A DNA stretch of 25,290 nt from JANNGZ01 sp031404155 (GTDB taxonomy: Bacteria > Pseudomonadota > Gammaproteobacteria > Burkholderiales > Burkholderiaceae_C), in assembly GCA_031404155.1 (NCBI GenBank), contig JANNGZ010000037.1, forward strand, positions 1-25,290. Reading direction: 5' to 3'. The translations under genes and the position numbers were made by a program. This document shows, piece by piece, positions 6,252 to 18,452 of this stretch. The notes under the pieces were generated by a model that was not told the origin of the DNA, ran no database searches, and worked only from the letters and a program-made list of their open reading frames with translations. Each line of letters opens with the position of its first letter. Position 1 is the first letter of the stretch.

Positions 6252-8882
6252 TCATGCCGCTGGCGCCAGCGCGTCGAGCAACTCGCTCTCGATCTGCAAT
6301 TGCAGCTTCGACTTCTGCAAGGCGCTGCCGTCGACGACAAAAATGTCCTCGACCCGCTCGCCCAGGGTGGTGATCTTGGCGAGTTGCAGGTTCACATGGT
6401 GGCGCGCGAGCACGCGTGCGATGCCGTAGAGCAGGCCCGAGCGGTCGCTCGCGCTCACGCTCAACAACCAGCGCTGCGCCCGCTCGTCGGGCCGCAGCGT
6501 CACCCGCGGCGTCACCGGGAAGCTCTTCACCCGCCGCGACACACGGCCGCGGGTCGGCTCGGGCAGCGGCCCCTCGCGTTCGAGCACATCGGCGAGCTGG
6601 GTTTCGACGAGCAAGATCAGGTCGCGGTAGCCGGCGGGCTGCTCGGGGTCCATCTGCGGGTGGTTGAGCTGGAAGGTGTCGAGCGCATAACCCGGGCGCG
6701 TGGTGTGCACCTTGGCGTCGACGATGTTGAAGCCGGCGCTGTCGAAGTAGCCGCAGATGCGGGCAAAAAGGTCGGCGCGGTCGGGCGAATAGACCAGCAC
6801 CTGCAATCCTTCGCCCAGCGGCGACGGGCGCGCCCGCACCACCGGCGCATCGCCCTTCACATGCCGCCACAGGGCCCGGGCATGCCAGGCGATGTCGGCG
6901 GCGTCGTGGCGCGCGAAGTAACTCACCTCCAGCGTGTCCCACAGCGGACCCTCGGTGTCGGGCAGTTGCGAATGCAGCGCCAGAATCTGCCGTGCCTCCT
7001 GCTTGCGCGCTTCGAGCTCGGCGTCCAGGTTCACATGGTGGCCGCCGAGTGCGCGCAGCGTGAGCCGAAACAGGTCTTCCAGCAGCTTGCCCTTCCAGGC
7101 GTTCCACACCTTCGGGCTGGTGCCGCGGAGGTCGGCCACGGTGAGCAGGTAGAGCGCGGTGAGCTGGCGCTCGTTGCCGACCAGGTGCGCAAATTCGCCG
7201 ATCACGTTGGGGTCGGACAAGTCTTCCTTCTGCGCCACGCGGCTCATCGTGAGGTGGTGTTTGACCAGGAACTCGATCAGCGCGGCGTCCTCACGCCCGA
7301 TGCCGTGGTCGCGGCAGAAGCGCCGCACCTCCACCGCGCCGAGGTCGGAGTGGTCGCCGCCGCGGCCCTTGGCCACGTCGTGGAATAGCGCGGCAATGCA
7401 CAACACCCACGGCGCGTCCCATTGCGCCGCGAGCTGCGAGCAGAAGGGGTACTCGTGCGCATGTTCGGGGATGAAGAAGCGGCGCACATTGCGCAGCACC
7501 ATCAGGATGTGCTGGTCCACGGTGTAGACATGGAACAGGTCGTGCTGCATCTGGCCCACGATGCGGCGGAACACCCAGAGGTAGCGCCCGAGCACCGAGG
7601 TCTGGTTCATCAGCCGGAAGGCATGCGTCTGGCCGCCGCCCGGGTGGCGCAGGATGCGCATGAACATGGCGCGGTTTACGGGGTCGCGGCGGAAGGCGCC
7701 ATCCATCACATGGCGCGCGTTGTACAGCGCACGCAGGGTGCGCGCCGAGAGGCCCTTCACCCCCATCACGCTCTGGTAGACGAAGAAGGTTTCCAGGATT
7801 GCGTGCGGCTCGCGCAGGTAGAGGTCGTCGCTGGCCACTTCAATCATGCCGGCGCGGTCGAAGAAGCGCGGGTTGATCGGCCGCATCGGCAGGTTCTGCG
7901 AGCCGTCGATTTGCTCGCCCAGGTTCAGCAGCACGATCTGGTTGAGCTGCACCACCGCCTTGGCGGCCCAGTAGTAGCGGCGCATCAGCACCTCGATCGA
8001 ACGTTGGTGCGCGCTGGTCTTGTAGCCGAAGCTCTCCGCCACCGCGTTCTGCAAATCGAACACCAGGCGGTCCTCGCGCCGGCCGGCCACCATGTGCAGC
8101 CGGGTGCGGATCAGGCGCAGCACCCCCTCGTTGCGCTGCAACTGCTTCACCTCGAAGGGTGTGATCAGGCCCTTGGCGCCGAGCTCGCTCCAGCTCTTGC
8201 CCAGGCCCGCCGCGCGCGCCACCCAGAGCAGCAGATGCAAGTCGCGCAGGCCGCCCGGGCTCTCCTTGCAGTTCGGCTCCAGCGCGTAGGGCGTGTCCTC
8301 GTACTTCACATGGCGCTGGCGCATCTCCAGCGTTTTAGCGCGCAGGAAGGCTTTTGCGTCCACGGCTTCCGCGGTGGCGCTGCGGAAGGCCTGGAACAGG
8401 CGCCGGTTGCCGCCGATGAAACGCGCCTCGAGCATCGAGGTCTGCACCGTCACGTCCTGCGCGCCGATAGCCACACATTCCTCCAGCGTGCGCACCGACC
8501 AGCCGATGTCCAGCCCGATGTCGAAGCAGGCCGCGATCAGCCCCTCGATCGCCGAGCGCAGCGCGTCGTTGTTCAGGTTCGGCGGCAGCAGCACCAGCAC
8601 GTCGACGTCGGAGTATGGGAACAGCTCGCCGCGGCCATAACCGCCCACCGCCACCAGCGCCGCGCCGGGTGGCATGCCGGCGCTTTGCCACAGCTCGGCG
8701 AGCGTGGCGTCGACATGTTTGGTGAGTGCGCGCACCAGGCGCATGGCCGCCGGCACGCTCGGGCGCGCGTCGCGGAAATGCCCGATCAGCGTGCCCTTGC
8801 CGTCGCGAAAACGCTGCCGCAGCGCACCCACGCCGCCTGCCGGCGCGGCGGGTTCGTCATCAGGCTTCATGCGTGCCGACAT
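6252..8882 (-). CDS. glnD: [Protein-PII] uridylyltransferase/uridylyl-removing enzyme
   Basis: This 876-residue cytoplasmic enzyme senses glutamine. It uridylylates PII proteins (GlnB/GlnK) when glutamine is low and removes UMP when glutamine is high, setting glutamine synthetase activity and Ntr expression. The nucleotidyltransferase domain shows VAVGGYGRGELFPYSDVDV with Asp92 and Asp94. The central HD domain carries ALFHDVAKG (His501-Asp502). Two C-terminal ACT domains start near residues 685 (SPDRADLFARICGYF) and 795 (ASDRSGLLYGIARVL). Length and domain order are complete. An ATG four codons into the protein is an alternative start. It follows map by 33 bp, the usual order in beta- and gammaproteobacteria. 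Confidence 0.97.
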   Translation of the reverse strand: MSARMKPDDEPAAPAGGVGALRQRFRDGKGTLIGHFRDARPSVPAAMRLVRALTKHVDATLAELWQSAGMPPGAALVAVGGYGRGELFPYSDVDVLVLLPPNLNNDALRSAIEGLIAACFDIGLDIGWSVRTLEECVAIGAQDVTVQTSMLEARFIGGNRRLFQAFRSATAEAVDAKAFLRAKTLEMRQRHVKYEDTPYALEPNCKESPGGLRDLHLLLWVARAAGLGKSWSELGAKGLITPFEVKQLQRNEGVLRLIRTRLHMVAGRREDRLVFDLQNAVAESFGYKTSAHQRSIEVLMRRYYWAAKAVVQLNQIVLLNLGEQIDGSQNLPMRPINPRFFDRAGMIEVASDDLYLREPHAILETFFVYQSVMGVKGLSARTLRALYNARHVMDGAFRRDPVNRAMFMRILRHPGGGQTHAFRLMNQTSVLGRYLWVFRRIVGQMQHDLFHVYTVDQHILMVLRNVRRFFIPEHAHEYPFCSQLAAQWDAPWVLCIAALFHDVAKGRGGDHSDLGAVEVRRFCRDHGIGREDAALIEFLVKHHLTMSRVAQKEDLSDPNVIGEFAHLVGNERQLTALYLLTVADLRGTSPKVWNAWKGKLLEDLFRLTLRALGGHHVNLDAELEARKQEARQILALHSQLPDTEGPLWDTLEVSYFARHDAADIAWHARALWRHVKGDAPVVRARPSPLGEGLQVLVYSPDRADLFARICGYFDSAGFNIVDAKVHTTRPGYALDTFQLNHPQMDPEQPAGYRDLILLVETQLADVLEREGPLPEPTRGRVSRRVKSFPVTPRVTLRPDERAQRWLLSVSASDRSGLLYGIARVLARHHVNLQLAKITTLGERVEDIFVVDGSALQKSKLQLQIESELLDALAPAA

Positions 8883-8915
8883 GCGCTCGGCTCGGGCGCT
8901 CTCGCGGCCGAGCGC

Positions 8916-9833
8916 TCAGGCCGAGCTCGTCGCCGCGGTGCCGAGGGCCGGCGTCGCGGGTGTGCCCGCTGGGGTGTCAGCCGGCGAATCCGCAGCCACC
9001 AGCGCGCCGCCGTAACCCGCCGGAGCAAACGCCGGCGGCGGCGGGCTGCCAGCGCTCACGGTGAGCACCTCGTAGCCGGTCTCGGTGACCAGCACCGAGT
9101 GCTCCCACTGCGCCGAAAGCGAACGGTCCTTGGTGACGATGGTCCAGCCGTCATAACGGCCGCCCTTGCGGTCTTCCTTGATCTCGCGCCGGCCCAGGTT
9201 GATCATCGGTTCGATCGTGAAAATCATGCCCGGCACCACCTCTTCCAGCGTGCCCGGCCGGCCGTAGTGCAGCACCTGCGGCTCTTCATGGAAGCGCGCG
9301 CCGACACCATGGCCGCAGAACTCGCGCACCACGCTGTAGCCCTGGTTCTCGGCAAAACTCTGGATCGCGTGGCCGATGTCGCCCAGGCGCGCCCCGGGCT
9401 TGACCTTCGTGATGCCCTTCCACATGGCTTCGAAGGTGACTGCACAAAGCCGTGCCGCCGCGATCGAACCCTTGCCCACCAGGTACATGCGGCTGTTGTC
9501 GCCATGCCAGCCGTTCTTGATCACGGTGACGTCGATGTTGATGATGTCGCCGTCGCGCAGCGGCCGCTCGTTCGGTATGCCGTGGCAGACCACGTCGTTG
9601 AGCGAGGTGCAAAGCGAGGCCGGGTAGGGCGGGTAACCCTGCGGCGCGTAACCCAGCGTGGCCGGCACCGCCTGCTGCACGTCGACGATATGGTCGTGCG
9701 CGATCTTGTCGAGCTGCGCGGTGGTGACACCGGGCTTCACATGCGCTTGCAGCAGGTCGAGCACCTCGGAGGCGAGGCGGCCGGCCAGGCGCATGCCTTC
9801 GATGTCGCTGGCTGATTTGATCGGGATCGTCAT
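8916..9833 (-). CDS. map: Methionine aminopeptidase type I
   Basis: This 305-residue metalloprotease removes the initiator methionine from nascent proteins. All five metal ligands are present: Asp101 (IINIDVTV), Asp112 (HGDNSR), His175 (GHGVGARFHEE), Glu208 (FTIEPM) and Glu244 (QWEHSVLV). The substrate-site His84 lies in VCHGIPN. The ATG at 9833 is right because MTIPIKSASDIEGMRLAG is the conserved N-terminus; frame open upstream of it is repeat sequence. After the catalytic fold ends near residue 260, a 45-residue Pro/Ala/Gly-rich tail follows that is not part of the standard, roughly 260-residue enzyme. It heads the map-glnD-mnmH group and is divergent from purL. Confidence 0.97.
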   Translation of the reverse strand: MTIPIKSASDIEGMRLAGRLASEVLDLLQAHVKPGVTTAQLDKIAHDHIVDVQQAVPATLGYAPQGYPPYPASLCTSLNDVVCHGIPNERPLRDGDIINIDVTVIKNGWHGDNSRMYLVGKGSIAAARLCAVTFEAMWKGITKVKPGARLGDIGHAIQSFAENQGYSVVREFCGHGVGARFHEEPQVLHYGRPGTLEEVVPGMIFTIEPMINLGRREIKEDRKGGRYDGWTIVTKDRSLSAQWEHSVLVTETGYEVLTVSAGSPPPPAFAPAGYGGALVAADSPADTPAGTPATPALGTAATSSA

Positions 9834-9865
9834 CTCGGAATCCGCCCGGCCGTCCGAAGGATTCC

Positions 9866-9907
9866 GAGCGCCCCCCCGGGGGGCCGCGAACGAAGTGAGC
9901 TTGGGGG
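9866..9907. repeat. CCCCCCGGGGGG palindromic repeat upstream of map
   Basis: A 12-bp perfect palindrome (9872-9883) is followed by GCGAACGAAGTGAGCTTGGGGG. The inverted form resembles the core of the 81-bp units at 395-559. The 15-mer GCGAACGAAGTGAGC also appears in the repeat island near 15593. It sits 33 bp upstream of the map start in the map/purL divergent spacer, so it would be in the map leader or promoter. Confidence 0.8.
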
Positions 9908-9916
9908 TTGCATGCC

Positions 9917-9942
9917 TTGAATTATCCACCCCTCGGTAAAAT
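9917..9942 (+). promoter_or_regulatory. Possible purL promoter
   Basis: TAAAAT at 9937-9942 is a good -10 box in a very GC-rich setting. TTGAAT at 9917-9922 could be the -35 box, but the 14-bp spacing is short. The location, about 60 bp before the purL ATG in the divergent spacer, fits. No PurR-like operator is evident. Confidence 0.35.
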
Positions 9943-10003
9943 CCCGGCTTCGCTCACCGCGACCCTGGTACCCGGGGCCGCGCCAACGCCTCACTGCACC
10001 CCC

Positions 10004-14212
<4,209 letters not shown>

Positions 14213-14248
14213 ATGCGTTGCGCTGAGCGGCCTTTCGCCGCGATGATC

Positions 14249-14270
14249 GCCTACGCCTACGCCTACGCCT
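14249..14270. repeat. Short GCCTAC tandem repeat
   Basis: Three copies of the hexamer GCCTAC and a partial fourth lie in the 73-bp purL/hydrolase spacer, about 16 bp before the next start. This is a small microsatellite that could alter spacer length. Confidence 0.6.
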
Positions 14271-14285
14271 GAACCGGAACCCCCG

Positions 14286-15125
14286 ATGACCGACCTTGTT
14301 GTCCGCCGCCTGCTTGTCGACCTCGAAACGCCGTTCGCCCGCCGGTGGTGTGGCGGTGATGCCTTCCGCAGCGCCTTCTTCAATGCCTTGTCGATGAGCT
14401 TCCCGGCCGGCGAGCAGTTTTTCATCGACGCGGTGCGTGCCGGCATCGCCAAGCTGCCGGCCGAGAAACGCGCCGCGCTCGACGACGAGGTGCGCGGCTT
14501 CATCGGCCAGGAGGCGACGCACCGCCGCATCCACAACCTCTACAACGGCCAGCTCGCCGAGCAGGGGCTGCTCAACACCTGGGAGGCACGCATCGTGGCG
14601 CGCCAGAAGCGCCTGCAAGGCGCCGACCCGCGCCACGCGGTGGGTGTGACCGCGGCCACCGAGCACCTCACCGCCATCTTCGCCGAACATTTCCTGCTCC
14701 ACCCGCAGGTGATCGCGGGCGCCGACCCGCGCCTGGCCACGCTGTGGCAGTGGCACTCGGCCGAGGAGAACGAACACCGCAGCACCGCGTTCGAGGTTTA
14801 CCGCGCGCTCGGTGGCAACGAAGCCTGGCGCCGGCGCTGGTTGCGCGTGGTGACGCTGCTCTTCGTCATCGACCTGACGCGGCAGACGCTGTCGAACCTG
14901 AAGCGCGACGACGGCGCGCTCTGGCGCTGGTCCACATGGCAGGGCGCAGGCCGCTTCCTCTTCGGCCGCGAGCATGGTTTGCTGCGCTTTGCCGTTGCAC
15001 CGTGGCGTGCCTACCAGCGCGCCGACTTCCATCCGCGGCAGCAGGGCGGTGTGTTGGGGCAGGACTGGTTGAACGCGAATCCGCAGGCGTGGGCGGCGGT
15101 CGGTGGCGCCTCTCGTTTGACTTGA
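14286..15125 (+). CDS. Predicted metal-dependent hydrolase (PF10118/COG3687 family)
   Basis: The 279-residue protein is mostly helical and matches the poorly characterised Metal_hydrol family. Likely metal ligands in a ferritin-like four-helix arrangement are Glu43 (FPAGEQFF), Glu76 and His79 (GQEATHRRIHN), Glu126 (AATEHLTAIF), and Glu161 and His164 (HSAEENEHRSTAF). This di-iron-like spacing makes an oxygenase or hydroxylase role as plausible as hydrolysis; the substrate is unknown. It begins 73 bp after purL and may share its transcript. A hydrophobic stretch around residues 185-198 could associate with the membrane. It ends where the repeat island begins. Confidence 0.85.
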   Translation: MTDLVVRRLLVDLETPFARRWCGGDAFRSAFFNALSMSFPAGEQFFIDAVRAGIAKLPAEKRAALDDEVRGFIGQEATHRRIHNLYNGQLAEQGLLNTWEARIVARQKRLQGADPRHAVGVTAATEHLTAIFAEHFLLHPQVIAGADPRLATLWQWHSAEENEHRSTAFEVYRALGGNEAWRRRWLRVVTLLFVIDLTRQTLSNLKRDDGALWRWSTWQGAGRFLFGREHGLLRFAVAPWRAYQRADFHPRQQGGVLGQDWLNANPQAWAAVGGASRLT

Positions 15126-15866
15126 GTCCGGCGGGTGCGGCGGGGGCGCGGTTAAGCCGCGCTGGTGACGCGGCTAAGCCGCAGCGGTGGTGGTGGCGCG
15201 GCAAAGCCGTACCCGGGCAGGCCACGGCGTGCGACTGCAGCGGTCGGCCTGCGGCCGACTGCCCTGCGGTACTCGGCCCCATGGCCCGCCGCCGAACTCG
15301 CTACGTTCGCTGCGCTCACTGCACTCGAACAGCCGCGGCGAGTCAGTTTACGAAGCGCGCTGCGCGCGCGGCCATGAGCCCTCCGTTCCTCGGCGCCGCA
15401 CACGCACGCCGTGGCCTGCCCGGGTACGGTTTTGCGGCACGGCTTTGGGCGCCCGTCGGGAAAACCAAACCTGTGAACTCGCGGCAGGCAGTGCCCGGTG
15501 CGGGCTCACTGGGGGGCGGCGAGGAACGCAGGCCTGGGGTCGGCGCGCGCAGCGCGCTTCGTAAACTGACTCGCCGCGGCTGTTCGAGTGCAGCGAACGA
15601 AGTGAGCGTAGCGAGTTCGGCGGCGCGACCCCAGGGCGAGTACCGCAGCGAAGTCGGCGCGAAGCGCCGACCGACCCCGAGTGAGCCCGCAGCGGGCACC
15701 GCCTGCCGCGACGCGCGCACGCGCAGGGGCCGTAGCGAAGTCGGCGCAAAGCGCCGCCCGGGTGCGGCTTTACCGCGCCAACGGCGTGCCTCATGCTGCC
15801 GGTTGCGCAGCGCCGAAAGCCAGTTCAGCGGCCTTCGTTGTTGAACTACTGAACGACGTCGATGTC
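15126..15866. repeat. Repeat island of interleaved inverted repeats
   Basis: This 741-bp region between convergent genes holds no credible ORF. It contains a perfect 50-bp inverted repeat (15319-15368 with 15544-15593) that extends imperfectly. A second pair is 15195-15233 with 15403-15439 (27 bp identical, then one mismatch). A third pair is 15480-15510 with 15680-15710 (two mismatches). The order is A-B-A'-C-B'-C', so the pairs cross rather than nest. Direct echoes such as GCGGCTAAGCCGC and CGCAAAGCGCCGCCCGG flank it. Confidence 0.85.
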
Positions 15867-16481
15867 TCAACCCGCCAAACGCGCCGCCGCGACATCGATC
15901 GCCGCGCGCAATTCCTCATAGCTGCGCATCACCGCAAACTGCGGGAACTGCGCCAGGATCGACTCGGGCGGGTGGATGAAGAAGCCGGCATCCGCGGCCA
16001 TCAGCATGCCGGTGTCGTTGTACGAATCGCCGGCGGCGATCACGCGGTAGTTCAGGCTTTGCAGCGCATTCACAGCCACCCGTTTCTGGTCAGGCTGGCG
16101 CAGCCGGTAGTCGCGCACCACGCCTTGTTCATCGACGATCAGGTGGTGGCAGAACAGCGTCGGCCGGCCGAGCTGCGTCATCAGCGGGTCGGCAAATTCG
16201 TAGAACGTGTCCGACAGAATGATGACCTGGTAGCGCGAACGCAGGTCGTCGAGAAACGCGCGCGCACCTTCCATCGGCGCCATGCCGGCAATCACCCGCT
16301 GGATGTCGGCCAGCTTCAGGCCATGCTGTTCCAGCAGCGCCAGCCGAAAGCGCATCAGCTTGTCGTAGTCCGGCTCGTCGCGCGTGGTGCGGGTGAACTC
16401 GACGATACCGGTGCGCCTGGAAAACTCGATCCAGATTTCAGGGACGAGAACGCCTTCGAGGTCGAGGCAAACAACTTGCAT
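15867..16481 (-). CDS. thrH: ThrH: phosphoserine phosphatase / homoserine phosphotransferase
   Basis: This 204-residue HAD-superfamily protein matches Pseudomonas ThrH, which dephosphorylates phosphoserine and can transfer the phosphate to homoserine, linking serine and threonine synthesis. HAD motif I is unusual and diagnostic: CLDLEGVLVPE with Asp7 and Glu9 rather than DxD. Motif II is LSDTFYEF and motif IV is AAGDSYNDTGML. Family length is about 205, so it is complete, and the ATG at 16481 gives the conserved N-terminus. It follows the acetyltransferase gene by 88 bp on the same strand. Its own 3' end abuts the repeat island. Confidence 0.93.
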   Translation of the reverse strand: MQVVCLDLEGVLVPEIWIEFSRRTGIVEFTRTTRDEPDYDKLMRFRLALLEQHGLKLADIQRVIAGMAPMEGARAFLDDLRSRYQVIILSDTFYEFADPLMTQLGRPTLFCHHLIVDEQGVVRDYRLRQPDQKRVAVNALQSLNYRVIAAGDSYNDTGMLMAADAGFFIHPPESILAQFPQFAVMRSYEELRAAIDVAAARLAG

Positions 16482-16569
16482 GGGCGTCGGGTGGGCTGGC
16501 TGCGAGGCGCAGGATCGTAGCGCACGCGGTAGGCCACCGGGCGCTGCCGGCGCCGGGCAAACGATGCAC

Positions 16570-17031
16570 TCAGCGCGTGCCGAGCCTGCGCCGGTACATC
16601 ACCACCCGCTCGGTCTCGTCGAAGCCGAGCGCGCTGTGCATTGCCTGGCTCGCGCTGTTGCCGAGCGGGGTGTCCGAGCCCAGTTCGCTGCAGCCGCGCT
16701 CGCGGGCCCAACGCTCTACCCGCGCCACCAGCGCACGCGCCACGCCGCGGCGTCGCGCCTCGGGGCGGACATACAGGCCCTCCAGAAACGCCACCGGCGA
16801 CGACTCGGTGCCGTTGACATGGTCGTGGCGCAGCGAGACCTCGGCAAAGCCGAGCGCCGCGCCGTCGGGCGCGATGAACATCAGGCAGCCGTAGCGTTGG
16901 CCGTCCGCGGCCCAGACCCGCATCTCGCGCAGATGCTTGGCGTCGCTTGCACCGGGCCAGAGGCTGCGCCGCAGGTCGAGCCAGAGCACGTCGCTGGGGT
17001 CGGCGCAGGGGCTGACCCAGGACGCGTCCAC
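16570..17031 (-). CDS. GNAT acetyltransferase resembling aminoglycoside 6'-N-acetyltransferase AAC(6')
   Basis: The 153-residue GNAT protein has the AAC(6') layout: ADPSDVLWLDLRRSLWP near the N-terminus, FAEVSLRHDHVNGTESSPVAFLEGLYV in the centre, the acetyl-CoA loop RPEARRRGVARALV, and a C-terminal GSDTPLGNSASQAMHSALGF followed by ERVVMYRRRL. This pattern is shared with chromosomal AAC(6') enzymes that acetylate the 6' amine of aminoglycosides. Whether this one confers resistance, or has another physiological substrate, cannot be told from sequence. The GTG at 17031 is chosen because GAGGA lies 5 bases upstream; the GTG at 17043 is an alternative. It sits between htrA and thrH with no mobile sequences nearby, which suggests a resident gene. 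Confidence 0.82.
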   Translation of the reverse strand: MDASWVSPCADPSDVLWLDLRRSLWPGASDAKHLREMRVWAADGQRYGCLMFIAPDGAALGFAEVSLRHDHVNGTESSPVAFLEGLYVRPEARRRGVARALVARVERWARERGCSELGSDTPLGNSASQAMHSALGFDETERVVMYRRRLGTR

Positions 17032-17113
17032 CGGAATCCTCACAGCGCGCCGCGCCCGAGCGATGTGCCGGTGCCACGCAGCGGCGCGCCGGCAAACACG
17101 GGCCGCGTGGCCC

Positions 17114-18238
17114 TCACTCGCCCGCCCCCAGCACCACGCCCACCTTGCGCGCCGCGCCAGCACGCCAGACGCTCAGGTTCACCGTCTCGCCGGGTGAGCG
17201 TTTCTCCAGCGCGCCGAGCATGTCGTCCAGGTCGGCCACGGCCTCGTCGTTTACCGCGGTGATCACGTCGCCGGCGACGACGTCGCCGTTGGGCGCGCGG
17301 CGGAAGGCCAACAAGCCGGCGCGTGCGGCAGGGCTGTTGGGTGAGACCTGCACCAGTGGCACGCCCTTGGGCAGCTTCAGGGCCGCGCCCATCTCGGCCG
17401 GGCCAGCGGTGACGCCGATGGCCGGGCGCACGAAGCGGCCGTCGCGGATCAGCCGCGGCACGATGCGGTTGACCTCGTCGGCGGGGATGGCGAAGCCGAT
17501 GCCGGCGCTGGCGCCGCTCGGGCTTGCAATCTGCGTGTTGACGCCGATCAGACGGCCCGCGCTGTCGAGCAGCGGGCCGCCGGAGTTGCCGGGGTTGATC
17601 GCGGCGTCGGTCTGCACCACGCCGCGGATGGTGCGGCCGTTCACCGACTCGATCTCGCGGTTGAGCGCACTCACCACGCCGGTGGTGAGTGTTTGGTCCA
17701 GGCCAAAGGGGTTGCCGATCGCGTAGACCTTCTGGCCGACCACCAGGTCCTTGCTCGCGCCGAGCGCTATCGGCGGCACTTTCATTTTGCTCACGTCGAT
17801 CTGCAGCACCGCCAGGTCGCGGTCGGGGAAGGCGCCGACCAGTTTGGCGGCATGCACGCTCTGGTCGGAGAGGGTTACCCGCGCGCCGCTGGCGGCCTGG
17901 ATGACGTGGAAGTTGGTGACGATATGGCCGCTCTCGTCCCAGACGAAGCCGGTGCCGGTGCCGCGCGGCACCTGCTGCACATTCATCGAGAAGAAGTCGC
18001 GCTGCGCTTCCAGGGTGGTGATGTGCACCACCGAGGGCGAACTCCTGCGGAAGACGTCGACATTGTTCTGCTCGTCGGCGGCGAGCGCGCCGCGTGGGGT
18101 CACGGCGCGCGGTACCGCGTCGGTGCGGCTCTTGACGCAGCTCGGCGCCACGAACAGCGCGACGGCCAGGGCCGCGAGCGAGGCGGCGAGGGTGGCGGCT
18201 CGCGCCGTGGCGAGTGGGGCAATCAGGTTGGTCGGCAT
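17114..18238 (-). CDS. HtrA/DegS-type serine protease with PDZ domain
   Basis: This is a 374-residue envelope protease. A hydrophobic N-terminal segment (about 14-33, ending APSC) is a membrane anchor or signal peptide; the lipobox is imperfect. The trypsin-like domain has His111 (TNFHVI), Asp141 (DRDLAVL) and Ser219 (NPGNSGGPL). One PDZ domain follows (about 275-370), with PNSPAARAGLL and a GDVITAVNDEAV loop. A single PDZ and a probable anchor resemble DegS, or the small HtrA proteins often called trypsin-like protease Do-type, rather than two-PDZ DegP. The expected role is protein quality control or stress signalling in the periplasm. It is encoded downstream of the thioesterase with a 214-bp spacer containing a hairpin. 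Confidence 0.92.
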   Translation of the reverse strand: MPTNLIAPLATARAATLAASLAALAVALFVAPSCVKSRTDAVPRAVTPRGALAADEQNNVDVFRRSSPSVVHITTLEAQRDFFSMNVQQVPRGTGTGFVWDESGHIVTNFHVIQAASGARVTLSDQSVHAAKLVGAFPDRDLAVLQIDVSKMKVPPIALGASKDLVVGQKVYAIGNPFGLDQTLTTGVVSALNREIESVNGRTIRGVVQTDAAINPGNSGGPLLDSAGRLIGVNTQIASPSGASAGIGFAIPADEVNRIVPRLIRDGRFVRPAIGVTAGPAEMGAALKLPKGVPLVQVSPNSPAARAGLLAFRRAPNGDVVAGDVITAVNDEAVADLDDMLGALEKRSPGETVNLSVWRAGAARKVGVVLGAGE

Positions 18239-18370
18239 GTTGAGCGTGGATCACAGGCTGGCGATGCGCCGCATGTTAGCGGCGGCGCCGACATGCTGCC
18301 GAGGCCGGCGCGGGCTCAGGCTCAGCCGGGCAGGTCTTGTATGAATCCGCGGTCAATCGACAAGAAACTT

Positions 18371-18408
18371 CCGTTCGCCCTGAGCTTGTCGAAGGGTTAC
18401 AAGCTCAG
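18371..18408. repeat. GTTCGCCCTGAGCTTGTCGAAGG palindromic repeat
   Basis: CCGTTCGCCC is followed by CTGAGCTTGT (18380-18389), which pairs perfectly with ACAAGCTCAG (18399-18408) across a 9-nt loop. It is the clearest intergenic copy of the family found inside purL. It lies in the 214-bp spacer between the thioesterase 3' end and htrA, where its hairpin could limit read-through or protect mRNA ends. There is no T-tract. Confidence 0.85.
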
Positions 18409-18452
18409 CCCGCGGGCTTCCCTGCAATCGAACCTGAATGGGTTCTAGGCGA

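Noticed and set aside
7422..9815. A 797-codon forward open frame across glnD and map
   Set aside because: The opposite strand encodes complete GlnD and Map with all motifs; the forward translation is His/Arg/Gln-rich with no domain.
9908..10003. N-terminal extension of PurL from the TTG at 9908
   Set aside because: The added residues come from the intergenic promoter region and do not match the conserved PurL start.
15126..15866. Several ORFs of 80-370 codons on both strands in the repeat island
   Set aside because: They owe their length to GC-rich repeats, mirror each other across the inverted repeats, and show no domain or start signal.
15126..15866. CRISPR array
   Set aside because: The repeats are inverted and irregular, with no uniform direct repeats and spacers and no cas genes.
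18337..18448. Small ORFs over the 18371-18408 repeat
   Set aside because: Translations such as RPELVEG or FALSLSKG are well-known artefacts of this repeat.
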